DNA of 32,110 nt from Streptomyces ipomoeae 91-03 (lineage in GTDB: Bacteria; Actinomycetota; Actinomycetes; Streptomycetales; Streptomycetaceae): NCBI RefSeq assembly GCF_000317595.1, contig NZ_AEJC01000080.1, forward strand, positions 1 through 32,110, given 5' to 3'. A model generated the notes under the pieces. The model did not search any database. It was given only the letters and a program-made list of their open reading frames with translations, and was not told where the DNA came from. Shown here in pieces: positions 16,010 to 24,600 of this stretch (within the stretch, counting starts at the first letter, position 1; the number at the start of each line of letters is the position of its first letter). The position numbers were made by a program, and so were the translations under genes.

Positions 16010-16079
16010 GGACGGTGGCCCTCCTGTTGGGGTGCCCACGGGGACAGGCCCCCTGAACCGTCGTACGAGGAGGAAAGAC

Positions 16080-16442
16080 ATGGCGGAGCCCACGCCGCGT
16101 CGGCACGAACCGCGGCTACGCCCCGCGCCCCTGCTCTTCGAGCCGGCGGAGGCGGCCGGTGATCCCGAGCACTTCTTCGATCTGGAGTCGATCGATGATC
16201 CGCGGGCGTTGCTGGCGCGGTCGACGGAGTTGACGCAGGCGTTTCGGGCGGCGGCGGACCGCGCCGTTGAGTTCCAGGCGATCGCGGCGGCTCAGCTTGC
16301 GGATCCTCGGCGGTTTGATCGGTTGACCGCGGCGGATATCGCGGAGCGGGCCGAGTGGACCGAGGACTATGCGAAGAAGATGGTCGAGTTCGGGCGGGAT
16401 CTGCTTCAGGGGCGGGATTCCAGTGGGCCGGAGGCCATCTGA
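16080..16442 (+). CDS. Small helical protein, unknown function
   Basis: This is a 120-residue acidic, mostly helical soluble protein. The ATG at 16080 has a strong AGGAGG 6 nt upstream. The sequence starts with a Pro/Arg-rich stretch, then DPEHFFDLESIDDPRALLAR, a helical core (ELTQAFRAAADRAVEFQAIAAAQLAD) and a C-terminal helix (AEWTEDYAKKMVEFGRDLL). I see no signal peptide, membrane segment or catalytic motif, and I do not recognise the family. The segment with AADIAERAEWTEDYAKKM has the look of a short helix-turn-helix, but this is weak. Confidence 0.78.
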   Translation: MAEPTPRRHEPRLRPAPLLFEPAEAAGDPEHFFDLESIDDPRALLARSTELTQAFRAAADRAVEFQAIAAAQLADPRRFDRLTAADIAERAEWTEDYAKKMVEFGRDLLQGRDSSGPEAI

Positions 16443-16468
16443 GGGGTGGGCCTGGGCTGTGCGTCGGG

Positions 16469-16576
16469 CGCCCGGTGGCTGTGGCCGAGCTCGGGGTGGT
16501 TTCGCTTCCCGGCGCTCGCAGGGTGCCGCTGCGCCCACTCTCCCCCATCGCCCCAGCTGCACGGCTGCCCGCAGCC
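16469..16576 (+). repeat. Intergenic repeat family 2, copy 2 (about 108 bp)
   Basis: This is the direct-strand counterpart of 9530-9634. It lies 27 bp after the stop of the 120-residue protein gene. The inner hairpin arms are GTGCCGCTG and CAGCTGCAC, with one mismatch against the perfect arms of copy 1. Position at a gene end again suggests termination. Confidence 0.78.
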
Positions 16577-16844
16577 AGGACAGCGAGCGCTAGCCGCGGC
16601 GTCCGGTGCCGCTGCTCGGGCGGGCAGCCGGCTCGGCGGCGCGACTGGTCTCAGCCAGGTACGGGTACGTCGGCGTGTGGCTGCTCGTGGTCAGGTGGGC
16701 TGCCATGGCCGCCTCCACCGTGGCGGGGCGTCGAAACAGCCGTTGGCATATGCGGTGCGGCAAGGTACCGCACTTGCTTCTCCTCTGTATCGAGTTCTCG
16801 CAACCCTGGGGGACCGGGCCGTCACGGACGGTAGATCTGGGGGT
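16577..16844. other. Intergenic region before the prim-pol-like gene
   Basis: Together with the repeat above, this leaves about 400 bp without a convincing gene (16443-16844). It contains a small hairpin, GTGCGG/CCGCAC at 16755-16773 around CAAGGTA, in a locally AT-richer stretch that may hold the promoter of the next gene. No clear -10/-35 pair is seen. Confidence 0.35.
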
Positions 16845-17492
16845 ATGAGCGGTGGGCGTGGGGCAGGCAGGTATCGCGGGGACCGGGTCGAGGGTGTGGA
16901 GGGCACTGCTGAGGGGGCGGCTTGGCTTGCCTCGGCAGGAACGTATCCGCGGGGTGCCTCGGCGGGGCCGCTGATGGTGGCCTGTGGGGCCGTGTTCGAT
17001 GTCGTCAGCGCTCCCGTGGTGTTCGGGCGGCGGATGCTCGATCGGTTGTGGGACGAGGGGCCCGGGGCCGGGCCGGTCGCCGTCTGCCGCGGGCGCATGC
17101 TGCTGTTCGCCTCGGCCGGTACCGCCCAGCGGCTGCCCGCCCTGCTGGAGTGGGAGGAGTGGGGCTCCCCCGGTCGCACCGGCGCCGTCCCGCCCCTTCT
17201 CTGCCATGGCACCGGCGACACCGTCACCGTCCCGGCCGTGACCGGCGTCCGCAACAGCGACAGCGACAGCGGCAGCGGCAAAAGCAGCAGCTCAGGCGGT
17301 GTCGGTGGCTCGCCCGGGTGCCGGTGGCTCGTCGCTCCCGACACACGCCGGCCTTGGCTTCCGGGGCCCGAAGTTCTGCTCTGGGCGGCCGTTCGAGCGG
17401 CCCGGGCTCGTGCCTCCACGACCCTGCGGATATCGATTTTTCCTCCCGCCGATCAGGGTGCTAAGGTCTACGACGTCAGCAGGCGCCGCTAG
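16845..17492 (+). CDS. Conserved Streptomyces-type protein, possibly primase-polymerase-like
   Basis: This is a 215-residue soluble protein. The sequence contains GAAWLASAGTYPRGA, a central GAVFDVVSAPVVFGRRMLDRLW, GPVAVCRGRMLLFASAGTAQRLPALLEWEEWG, PPLLCHGTGDTVTVPA, a Ser/Gly/Asp-rich insert of about 25 residues, and the end CRWLVAPDTRRPWLPGPEVLLWA. From memory, similar actinomycete proteins are often annotated as bifunctional DNA primase/polymerase, but I cannot see the catalytic Asp-x-Asp and treat this as doubtful. The ATG at 16845 follows GGGGG. The insert is encoded by 6-bp microsatellite-like repeats at about 17254-17292. The stop codon lies inside the tRNA-Lys gene, giving a 10-bp overlap. 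Confidence 0.65.
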   Translation: MSGGRGAGRYRGDRVEGVEGTAEGAAWLASAGTYPRGASAGPLMVACGAVFDVVSAPVVFGRRMLDRLWDEGPGAGPVAVCRGRMLLFASAGTAQRLPALLEWEEWGSPGRTGAVPPLLCHGTGDTVTVPAVTGVRNSDSDSGSGKSSSSGGVGGSPGCRWLVAPDTRRPWLPGPEVLLWAAVRAARARASTTLRISIFPPADQGAKVYDVSRRR

Positions 17493-17556
17493 CTCAGTTG
17501 GTTAGAGCAGCTGACTCTTAATCAGCGGGTCCGGGGTTCGAGTCCCTGGCGGCGCA
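17483..17556 (+). tRNA. tRNA-Lys (anticodon CTT), copy 1
   Basis: A complete 74-nt cloverleaf is present. The acceptor stem GCGCCGC (17483-17489) pairs with GCGGCGC (17549-17555), with D-stem GCTC/GAGC, anticodon loop CTCTTAA, T-loop TTCGAGT and discriminator A. The CCA end is not encoded. Its 5' ten bases are also the last codons and stop of the preceding CDS. TAAGGT at 17462-17467 may be its -10 box, inside that CDS. Confidence 0.96.
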
Positions 17557-17562
17557 CGGCAC

Positions 17563-17596
17563 GAAGAAGCCCCTCGCGAAAGCGAGGGGCTTCTTC
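17563..17596. terminator. Strong hairpin terminator after tRNA-Lys
   Basis: A 15-bp perfect stem (GAAGAAGCCCCTCGC at 17563-17577 and its complement at 17582-17596) encloses a GAAA loop. The hairpin starts 7 nt after the tRNA. It can also serve the minus-strand metalloprotease gene ending at 17670. Confidence 0.88.
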
Positions 17597-17669
17597 GTTC
17601 TCCCGATCCCGATCACTGCTTCCCCGCCCGCCGCCCCCTACCCGGCCACCCCACGCCCCCCTCCCCACC

Positions 17670-19052
17670 TCACCTCCCCGTCGCAATCCTCACCGTCCAC
17701 CCCCCGGACGGCGTGCGCCCCTCCACCGTCACCCGCACCCCCTCCCCCGGCACCGTGAAGCTCTCGCCCACCCCCACCGGGGCGTCCGCGAGCGGGGGGT
17801 AGACCGAGTCCTCCCAGCAGGACTCGGTGTGCGGGTGGGCGTCGAGGACCTCGATGGGGCCGCCGCCGGACTCGGCGGCGCTGCGGACGCGGTAGACGAG
17901 GACGCCCTGGGTGCAGACGGAGTGGTCGTTGCCGACCGCGCCCCGTGCCTCGATCCCGAGGGCGCTGTCGGGACCGGTCCGGACGACCGCCAGCTTCGTA
18001 CCCCGGCCGGCCCCGAAGGCCTCCGCCCCGGCCGACACCTCCCCCCACTCCCGGCCCACATCTCCGACCCAGCTCCTACGGACACCCCCGTCTCCAGCAC
18101 CCTCGACCCCACCCAACCCCCCGTCCCCACCCATCGGCCCCGCCCCCACCGCCTCCAGCGTCAGGCGCGTGCTCCCCGCTCCCCGTACGCACGCCACCTG
18201 GCGCTGTTCCAGCCAGCCCAGCTTCCACTTGTGCCAGGCGAACAAGTCCGGGGCCAGGGCGAACTGGCTGCCCATGAGGTCCCAGTCGCCGACGTGGGTG
18301 TCCCAGTCGCCCTTGCCGTCGGTGGGGCGGTGGTAGAGGTCGGGCAGGTCGAAGACATGGCCGGTCTCGTGGGCGAGGACGAGGCGGTCCGGCGGGTGTT
18401 TCTCGAACACGGTGACGACGCGGTGGAGAGCCGCGCCGTCGACCTCCAGCGGTGTTTCAAGGTTCACTACCTTCGTCGCGTCCGAGTCGACACCGGGCGC
18501 GTGCGGGTCGGCGATGAAGTAGACGATGTCGTAGCGGGAGAAGTCGATGTGCGGGTCGGCGGCTGCGAGGGCGTCCTTCAGATAGGCGGTCCGGTCCGCG
18601 GCGCTCCAGTCGCGCTGTATCGCGTACGCCGTCGACGGCCGGGGCATCCGCAGCCATTCGCGGCGCGGATGCGGACGGAGCGCGAACTTGCCGTACGACG
18701 CCTGTTCGAAGAAGCGGCTGGTGGCCGGGAAGTGATCGGCGGTCAGTTCGGCCGGTGTGGTCAGCGGGGCCGCGTCCGGGAAGGAGAGAAACACGAGGAC
18801 GGCGTCGAGCGCGTGGGTGGGGCGGGGATATGCGGTGTTCCAGGTGTCGAGGCCCTCCGAGTGATGGGCGGGGGTCCGTCGCAGCGCGCACGGTTCGGAC
18901 AGGGGTACGGCGACGGAGGGCGCCGTGATCAGGGAGGTCGCGGCGAGCGCGGTCAGGGAGGTGAGCATGGCCGCCGTACTGCGCAGATCGGGTGCCCGGC
19001 CGCCGAGGAGCCCCTGTCGGAGAGGCCCCTTCCCGAGGAACGGACGCTGCAC
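17670..19052 (-). CDS. Secreted M6-like zinc metalloprotease
   Basis: This is a 460-residue protein. The N-terminus has a long Arg-containing region and a hydrophobic segment (AMLTSLTALAATSLITAPSV, about 28-47), which reads as a signal peptide. The catalytic motif is H228-E229-T-G-H232-x5-D238 (AHETGHVFDLPDLYH), the HExxH-x5-D pattern of M6 (immune inhibitor A-like) peptidases. The Met-turn is WDLMGSQ (about 257-263). The following domain contains a Gly/Glu-rich insert of about 45 residues. The GTG at 19052 is supported by GGGAGG 6 nt upstream. It is likely secreted and degrades extracellular protein. It is alone on its strand, facing the GGDEF-EAL gene. Confidence 0.88.
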   Translation of the reverse strand: MQRPFLGKGPLRQGLLGGRAPDLRSTAAMLTSLTALAATSLITAPSVAVPLSEPCALRRTPAHHSEGLDTWNTAYPRPTHALDAVLVFLSFPDAAPLTTPAELTADHFPATSRFFEQASYGKFALRPHPRREWLRMPRPSTAYAIQRDWSAADRTAYLKDALAAADPHIDFSRYDIVYFIADPHAPGVDSDATKVVNLETPLEVDGAALHRVVTVFEKHPPDRLVLAHETGHVFDLPDLYHRPTDGKGDWDTHVGDWDLMGSQFALAPDLFAWHKWKLGWLEQRQVACVRGAGSTRLTLEAVGAGPMGGDGGLGGVEGAGDGGVRRSWVGDVGREWGEVSAGAEAFGAGRGTKLAVVRTGPDSALGIEARGAVGNDHSVCTQGVLVYRVRSAAESGGGPIEVLDAHPHTESCWEDSVYPPLADAPVGVGESFTVPGEGVRVTVEGRTPSGGWTVRIATGR

Positions 19053-19429
19053 GGAGACCTCCCGGATGCGGATCTTGGGGACACCGCATCCAGGTTTTCG
19101 GAATTAGTAGTACTTCGCCCTGTTTGTCTGCCCCAGATGAGTGACAGGCGGTCCGATGGTCGACAGGAGCCGACACCCCGGGTACTCACGGAACGTCACA
19201 AGCGGTCCACCGCATGGAGAAGCTGTTCAGCTCGGGGCAGAAACGATCTGTCAGATCGGGTCGTTGTTCAGGGAGACTGGAGAGTGGCTAGAAGGCCCTG
19301 GGGCCAGCCTCTATGATCGGCACACTTTCCTGCACAGACACGGCTTGAGCGCCCTTACATACTTTGTTCGGCCGCTCCGACGACACAAACGAGATCCGTA
19401 CGAACACGAGTGCACTGCGGGAGCGAACG
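19053..19429. other. Divergent intergenic region of the protease and GGDEF-EAL genes
   Basis: This 377-bp stretch has no convincing gene. It is AT-richer than the surroundings near both gene starts. TATGAT at 19312-19317 would be a good -10 for the plus-strand gene, but the -35 at 17-18 bp (CTAGAAG region) is weak. TTGAGC at about 19345 is another partial box. On the minus strand, CTACTAATT-like sequence near 19105-19113 could be part of the protease promoter. Confidence 0.4.
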
Positions 19430-21508
19430 GTGAGCGGAACGTCCCAAGGGCCGACGCCCGCGCCAGACCTCGTCCGGTCGGCGATTACAGAGCGTCACGT
19501 CAATGGTTCGGATCAGTCGCCGGTTCCTTCGGCTCAGCCTCCGGTTCAGACATCGGTTCAAATGCCGGTGGTTTCCACCCCGGATGACGCCGACAGCTCC
19601 GTCACCACGGACTTTTCCGAAGCACCCGCCGCTCCCGCCGTCCCCGCCGCCTTCTCCGCCGCGCCGCTCGCCATGGCCGTCGTGGACCGGGAGGGGCGGA
19701 TCGTCGCCGCCAACGAGGCGCTGGGAACGCTGCTCGGGACCGGGGCGGAGGCATTGGTCGGGCGGGTCGCCGCCGAGTTGGTGGATCTGCCCTCGGACAC
19801 CCGTACCTGGCACGCGTATCACGAGGTGCTGCGCGGGCGACAGGCTCTGCTGCGCTGTACACGACGACTCAAACAGGCGGGCGGGGCCTCGTTGTGGGTC
19901 CAGGTGTCGGTGGCTCCGCTGCCCGAGGAGGAGCGGGCGGTCCTCCTTTCCGTCACCGACGTCAGCGCAAACCGGCAACTTCAAGCCAGGCTCCACCACT
20001 TGCAGATGTACGACCCGGTGACCAGGCTCCCCAACCGCACCCTCTTCTTCGAACGCCTCGCCGCCGCCCTGGAGCGGGACGCGTACGACGGGGCCGGCAC
20101 CGGGCGGATCGGCCTGGTCTATCTGGACCTGGACGGGTTCAAGGCGGTCAACGACACCCTCGGCCATGCCGTCGGCGACCGACTGCTCGCGGCCGTGGCC
20201 GAGCGGCTCACCCGGTGCGCCGAGGCGGCGGGGCACACTCGGACCGGCGCCCTGCCCGGCACCTCCACCGGCGTCCCGCTGGTGGCCAGACTCGGCGGCG
20301 ACGAGTTCGCCCTGCTCGTCGAGGGCTCCACCGGCACCGAGCAACTCGCCGACCTGGCCGAGTCCGTGCTCAAGACCCTCCAGGCCCCCTTCGACCTGTC
20401 CGGGCAGCGGCTCTCCGTCTCCGCCTCGATCGGCGTCGTCGAACGGCAGGCCGCGAGCACGACCGCCACCGGGCTGATGCAGGCCGCCGATACGACGCTG
20501 TACTGGGCGAAGGCCGACGGCAAGTCCCGCTGGACGCTGTTCGACCCGGAGCGCAACGCCCACCGGATGACCCGTCAGGCCCTGTCCTCCACCCTGCGGG
20601 CGGCCGTCGGACGGGGCGAGTTCGTCCTGGAGTACCAGCCGCTGGTGGGCATGGCCGACGGTGAGGTGCGCGGGGTCGAGGCACTGGTGCGCTGGCACCA
20701 TCCGCAGTTCGGCGTATTGGCGCCGAATCGGTTCATCTCACTGGCCGAGGAGGACGGTTCGATCGTCCAGCTCGGCCGGTGGATTCTGGCAACCGCCTGC
20801 CGCCAGGCCCGCCGCTGGCAGCTCGACCACCCCGAGCGGGCGCCGATCTTCGTCAGCGTGAACGTCGCCGTACGCCAGGTCTGGGACTCCGACCTCGTCG
20901 CCGACGTCGCCGAGATCCTCTCGGAGACCGGACTCGCCCCGCACCTCCTCCAGCTCGAACTCACCGAGTCGGCCCTCATGGGCTCGGCCGGCCGGCCGTT
21001 GCAGGCCCTCAAGGCCCTCAGCGACATGGGCGTACGCATCGCCATCGACGACTTCGGCACGGGGTACTCCAACCTGGCGTACCTGAGCCGACTGCCGGTG
21101 TCGGTGCTGAAGCTGGACGGGGCGTTCGTACGCGGGTTCCAGTACGAGAACCGGCAGGGTGGCGGGGCCGCGATGGGGGCCGGGGCGAGTGGGGATGTGC
21201 GGACGGGTGGGGAGGTGCGGGCGAGTGCGGCTACGGGTGTGACCGCCGGTGCCGGTGTGACCGCCGACGCGGAGGGGGACGACAACGGTCAGCCCAGCCC
21301 CGCCGACGAGATCATCGTCGAGGCGCTGGTCCAGCTCGCCCATCGGCTGGGGCTGACCGTCACCGCGGAGGGCGTGGAGACCGACGCCCAGGCCTCCCGG
21401 CTGCGTCGGCTCGGGTGCGACACCGGGCAGGGGTGGCTGTACTCCCGCGCGGTGTCACCGGAGCGGATCGCGGAGCTGCTGGGGACGGCGGCCTGCCCTC
21501 AGGCCTGA
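19430..21508 (+). CDS. PAS-GGDEF-EAL cyclic-di-GMP turnover protein
   Basis: This 692-residue protein has no membrane segments, so it is cytoplasmic. A disordered N-terminus (1-72) is followed by PAS (about 75-190), GGDEF (about 191-375) and EAL (about 385-692). The GGDEF motif is intact at 289-293 ([10 protein letters not shown]), with no RxxD inhibitory site just before it. The EAL domain keeps E417 (GVEALVRW), N478, E513, D540-D541 (DDFGTGYS), K561 and E647 (AEGVET). Both activities are therefore possible. Residues about 571-627 are a Gly/Ala-rich insert in the EAL domain. The domain order matches RmdA and CdgA of S. coelicolor, which act in development, but I do not claim which it is. The GTG at 19430 is preceded by GGGAGC; other starts are possible. 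It is convergent with the next gene and overlaps it by 10 bp. Confidence 0.9.
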   Translation: MSGTSQGPTPAPDLVRSAITERHVNGSDQSPVPSAQPPVQTSVQMPVVSTPDDADSSVTTDFSEAPAAPAVPAAFSAAPLAMAVVDREGRIVAANEALGTLLGTGAEALVGRVAAELVDLPSDTRTWHAYHEVLRGRQALLRCTRRLKQAGGASLWVQVSVAPLPEEERAVLLSVTDVSANRQLQARLHHLQMYDPVTRLPNRTLFFERLAAALERDAYDGAGTGRIGLVYLDLDGFKAVNDTLGHAVGDRLLAAVAERLTRCAEAAGHTRTGALPGTSTGVPLVARLGGDEFALLVEGSTGTEQLADLAESVLKTLQAPFDLSGQRLSVSASIGVVERQAASTTATGLMQAADTTLYWAKADGKSRWTLFDPERNAHRMTRQALSSTLRAAVGRGEFVLEYQPLVGMADGEVRGVEALVRWHHPQFGVLAPNRFISLAEEDGSIVQLGRWILATACRQARRWQLDHPERAPIFVSVNVAVRQVWDSDLVADVAEILSETGLAPHLLQLELTESALMGSAGRPLQALKALSDMGVRIAIDDFGTGYSNLAYLSRLPVSVLKLDGAFVRGFQYENRQGGGAAMGAGASGDVRTGGEVRASAATGVTAGAGVTADAEGDDNGQPSPADEIIVEALVQLAHRLGLTVTAEGVETDAQASRLRRLGCDTGQGWLYSRAVSPERIAELLGTAACPQA

Positions 21509-22647
21509 CGGGCGGTTCCCGGGGAGTCGGCGGCCGGTGCGCCCTCGTGGTCGGGGGCGCGCGGCAAGTCGTAGGCGTCCGCGATCAGTTCGTACGAGCG
21601 CAGGCGCAGGTCCGGGCTGTGGGCGTGGGTGGTGAGCATCAACTCGTCGGCTCCGGTGCGCTTCTGGAGGTCGTCGAGGCGGGTGCGGACCTCGTCGACG
21701 GTGCCGTGGACGACGTCCGCGTTCCAGGAGTCGATGAAGTCCTGTTCGACGACGCTGAATTCGTACGCCTCCGCCTCCTCCGGGGTCGGGACGAGACCGG
21801 GACGGCCGGTGCGCAGCCGGACCATGTTCAGGGCGGCTGCCCTGACCTGGCGGCGGGCGTCCTTCTCGTCGTCCGCGGCGAGGGCCGAGACGGCGATCAG
21901 GGCGTACGGGGCGTCGAGGACCGCGGAGGGGCGGAACGAGTCGCGGTACAGGTCGAGCGCCGGGATCGTGTTCCGCGCCGAGAAGTGATGGGCGAAGGCG
22001 AACGGGAGGCCGAGGGTGCCGGCCAGGCGGGCGCTGAAGCCGGAGGAACCGAGGAGCCAGATCGGGGGGCGGTGCGGGGACTGTACGCCGCCGGGTGAGG
22101 TGCCCTGGACGGGGCCCGGGACCGCGTGGATACGGCGGTAGGGGTGGCCGTCGGGGAAGTCGTCGTCCAGGAACCGGGTGAGTTCGACCAGTTGGGCCGG
22201 GAAGTCGTCGGCGCCCTCGTGGAGGTTGTCCGTACAGCGGAGGGCGGCTGCGGTGGGGCCGTCGGTGCCGGGGGCTCGGCCGAGGCCCAGGTCGATTCGG
22301 CCGGGGGCCATCGCTTCGAGCGTGCCGAACTGCTCCGCGATGACCAGGGGTGCGTGGTTGGGCAGCATCACGCCGCCCGAGCCGAGGCGGATGCGGGTGG
22401 TGTGGGCGGCCAGGTGGGCGAGGATCACCGCGGGAGAGGAGGAGGCCACGCCCGGCATGGAGTGGTGTTCGGCCACCCAGAAGCGGTGGAATCCGCGGCG
22501 TTCGGTGAGGCGGGCCAGGGTGGCGCTGGTGCGGAGGGCGTCTGTGGCTGTGCGGCCGGCGCCTACTGTGACCAGGTCCAGGACGGAGAGGGGAGCGGGG
22601 GCGGTGCCCTTGGCTTCGCCTCGTATCTCGTCTGTGGTCGCGGTCAC
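21499..22647 (-). CDS. Luciferase-like flavin-dependent monooxygenase
   Basis: This 382-residue soluble TIM-barrel oxidoreductase of the LLM class is likely FMN- or F420-dependent. Typical segments are [14 protein letters not shown] near the N-terminus, [19 protein letters not shown] (about 57-75, the substrate and flavin side of the barrel), [23 protein letters not shown]-like [17 protein letters not shown], and [28 protein letters not shown]. The GTG at 22647 follows AGGAGG by 5 nt. Its substrate cannot be read from the sequence. It ends in a 10-bp tail-to-tail overlap with the GGDEF-EAL gene, and its start lies about 100 bp beyond the repeat/terminator at 22749-22816. Confidence 0.9.
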   Translation of the reverse strand: MTATTDEIRGEAKGTAPAPLSVLDLVTVGAGRTATDALRTSATLARLTERRGFHRFWVAEHHSMPGVASSSPAVILAHLAAHTTRIRLGSGGVMLPNHAPLVIAEQFGTLEAMAPGRIDLGLGRAPGTDGPTAAALRCTDNLHEGADDFPAQLVELTRFLDDDFPDGHPYRRIHAVPGPVQGTSPGGVQSPHRPPIWLLGSSGFSARLAGTLGLPFAFAHHFSARNTIPALDLYRDSFRPSAVLDAPYALIAVSALAADDEKDARRQVRAAALNMVRLRTGRPGLVPTPEEAEAYEFSVVEQDFIDSWNADVVHGTVDEVRTRLDDLQKRTGADELMLTTHAHSPDLRLRSYELIADAYDLPRAPDHEGAPAADSPGTARQA

Positions 22648-22748
22648 GGTGCCTCCTGTGGTGCGGGTGGGGGTGGGTGCGTTTTCGGGTAACAGGAGGG
22701 TGGCTCCGATTATTCCCGCCCCGCCGCCCCTACCCGTTCCCATCCCCA

Positions 22749-22816
22749 GGGGCTGGTCGCTCCCCCATCGCGGTGGAGCCGCAGATGGATACAGCCCCGC
22801 GCCCCTTTGGGGCGCG
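22749..22816. repeat. Intergenic repeat family 1, copy C, with terminator hairpin
   Basis: This copy matches copy A at 3524-3588. The 3' part forms CGCGCCCC-TTT-GGGGCGCG (22798-22816), an 8-bp stem with a 3-nt loop. It follows the 3' end of the minus-strand isomerase operon (22832) and probably terminates it. Confidence 0.75.
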
Positions 22817-22831
22817 GGTGGTGCCCGGCGG

Positions 22832-23563
22832 TCACACCTGCACGATGGGCTCTCGTGTGAACAAGGATCCCAGCTCCGGGGCGTTCACCCTCCTGTCCGT
22901 CAGGCGCAGTGCCTCCCAGACGGATACCTGGTTGGCCGTGAGGACCGGCTTTGACAGTTCCTTCTCCAGGGTCGGGATGTGGGAGGCCGTGTGGAGGGCG
23001 GTGTCGGGGAGGAGCAGGGCGTCGGCGTCCTTGTGGTCGGCGGCGTGGGCGATCGTGAGGATGTCGTGGATGCCCCAGGTCGCCACCTCCGCCGCCGTGA
23101 CGATGCCCGCGCTGCGCAGGGCCACGACCTCCAGGTCGGCCGCCGCGAGGAAGTCCGCGAACAGCCGGGCCACGTCCTCCGGGTAGGTCGCCGCCACCGC
23201 GACCTTGCGGGCGCCCACCTCCCGCGCCGCGTGGACGAAGGCGAAGGACGTGGAGGAGGCGGGCATGCCGGCGGTGTGGGCCAGGGTGCGGATCTGGTCG
23301 TGGGCGCCCTCGTAGCCGTGGACGAAGCTGCCGCTGGTGCAGGCCCAGACGACGGCCTCCGCGCCGGACAGGCGCAGCGCCTCGCACCCGGCGGCCAGAC
23401 GTTCGGGGGCGCCCATCTCGCGCAGGGCGTCCACGCGGTGCGCGTCCTCACCGATGTCGGTGTGCACGACGTCCACCCGGATGTCGCTGCCCAGCAGTTG
23501 CTCGATGCGTGGGTAGTCGTCCTCGGCGGAGTGGCCCGGGTAGAGGAAACCGAGTGCGGTCAT
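22832..23563 (-). CDS. Maleate isomerase / Asp-Glu racemase-like protein with one catalytic Cys missing
   Basis: This is a 243-residue cytosolic protein of the Asp/Glu racemase superfamily, closest in pattern to maleate cis-trans isomerases and arylmalonate decarboxylase. The first active-site Cys is C75 (WACTSGSF). At the position of the second, where the paralogue upstream has SCTN, this protein has PDTA (D187-T188). The second Cys is therefore absent. Known one-Cys members (arylmalonate decarboxylase) use the C-terminal Cys, so this pattern is different. The ATG at 23563 was chosen for AGGAAGG about 7 nt upstream. It overlaps the upstream paralogue by ATGA, so the two are co-translated and could form a heteromer. 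Confidence 0.85.
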   Translation of the reverse strand: MTALGFLYPGHSAEDDYPRIEQLLGSDIRVDVVHTDIGEDAHRVDALREMGAPERLAAGCEALRLSGAEAVVWACTSGSFVHGYEGAHDQIRTLAHTAGMPASSTSFAFVHAAREVGARKVAVAATYPEDVARLFADFLAAADLEVVALRSAGIVTAAEVATWGIHDILTIAHAADHKDADALLLPDTALHTASHIPTLEKELSKPVLTANQVSVWEALRLTDRRVNAPELGSLFTREPIVQV

Positions 23564-24369
23564 GCCCATCCTTCCTGTTCTTCCGGCAGTACCGGCGGTG
23601 GCGGTACGGGACCAGCACCGAACGGCAGCCTGGCCGACTCGTCGAGCAGAGCCTGGTACGGACCCACCGCCCGGGTACCCAGGTGACGCAGTGCAGCCCA
23701 CATCGTCACCTGGTTGGCCGAGAGAACGGGCATCCGCAGTTCCGCTTCCAGCTGGGGGATGACGTCGTAGGTGGGGAGGTTGGTGCAGGAGATGAAGAGG
23801 GCGTCCGGCGCCGCCGTACCGACCGACTGATGGGCCATGGCGACCACATCGCGGTACGGGACCTTCCAGATGTGCCGGACCAGGCCGAGGGAGGCGCGGC
23901 CGGTGACGTGTATGTCCGCCTCGGCCAGATACTCCTCCAGGGCCTGGGTCACCGAGACGGTGTACGGGGTGACCAGGGCGATGCGGCGGGCGTTCAGCTC
24001 GGCGAGGGCGTCGAGCAGCGCGCCGGAGGTGGTGACCGCGTGGGCGGCGCCCGCCCTGGTCATCGCCTCGCCCATGGCCCGCTCCCCCGCGACCCCGCCG
24101 ACGAAGCTGCCGCTCGTACAGGCGTACGCCACGACCTCGGGCGCGACCTCGTTCAGCGCCCGTACCGCCCCGTCGAGCGTCTCGTGCTCGGAGACCAGAC
24201 GGGCCAGGTCGAGGCTCACCTCCACCGGGACGTACGGGGTGCGGGTGAGATGGAGCGAGACATCGTCCGGGACCCAGCGCCACAGTTCGCGGTCGAGGGC
24301 GAAGTCGAACGGGGCGATGACGCCGACACCGCGCTGCGGGCGGGGTCCACCGAGAAAGGAGACATCCAT
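23560..24369 (-). CDS. Maleate cis-trans isomerase / Asp-Glu racemase-like protein
   Basis: This 269-residue cytosolic protein has both Cys residues of the family: C84 ([11 protein letters not shown]) and C195 (FISCTNLPTYDVI). In maleate isomerases these two Cys activate the double bond, and EutA of ectoine utilisation belongs to the same superfamily. The N-terminus has FDFALDRELWRWVPDDVSLHLTR, usual for the maleate isomerase/EutA branch. The ATG at 24369 is the first gene of the minus-strand pair and faces the dehydrogenase gene across 231 bp. Together with the transporter and amidase, it suggests catabolism of a dicarboxylate or amide-derived intermediate, with substrate unknown. Confidence 0.9.
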   Translation of the reverse strand: MDVSFLGGPRPQRGVGVIAPFDFALDRELWRWVPDDVSLHLTRTPYVPVEVSLDLARLVSEHETLDGAVRALNEVAPEVVAYACTSGSFVGGVAGERAMGEAMTRAGAAHAVTTSGALLDALAELNARRIALVTPYTVSVTQALEEYLAEADIHVTGRASLGLVRHIWKVPYRDVVAMAHQSVGTAAPDALFISCTNLPTYDVIPQLEAELRMPVLSANQVTMWAALRHLGTRAVGPYQALLDESARLPFGAGPVPPPPVLPEEQEGWA

Positions 24370-24600
24370 GGTGCCACCGACCTCACTCAGAGAGATGCGC
24401 GGACGACAGACCGTGCGGAAGAGCCGTGTTGACGAAGGTAGGTTCGGGTGCGAGCGTGGTCAAACAGCCCAAGTCAGACGCATCGCACGGGGCCGGGGGA
24501 GCCGCGAGCGCGGTGGCGGTCGGCACGCTCGCCGTCCGCCCGCCGTCCGTTCGCGGTTCGGGCTCGGCTCCGGCCGTACGACGGACGGTTCCCCCACACC
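24370..24600. promoter_or_regulatory. Divergent promoter region of isomerase and dehydrogenase genes
   Basis: The best plus-strand candidate is TTGACG at 24429-24434 with a weak -10 (GAGCGT) 17 bp downstream. No clear operator repeat is seen. Since both operons belong to one locus, the IclR regulator encoded at 31113 may act here (inference). Confidence 0.3.

Noticed and set aside
16446..16844. Extended N-terminus for the protein ending in tRNA-Lys
   Set aside because: The extra 133 codons are translated from intergenic repeat family 2 and lack any family character. The ATG at 16845 is more likely.
19053..19429. BldD binding site upstream of the GGDEF-EAL gene
   Set aside because: BldD often controls cyclic-di-GMP genes, but the AGTGA-like stretch near 19139 lacks a properly spaced second half.
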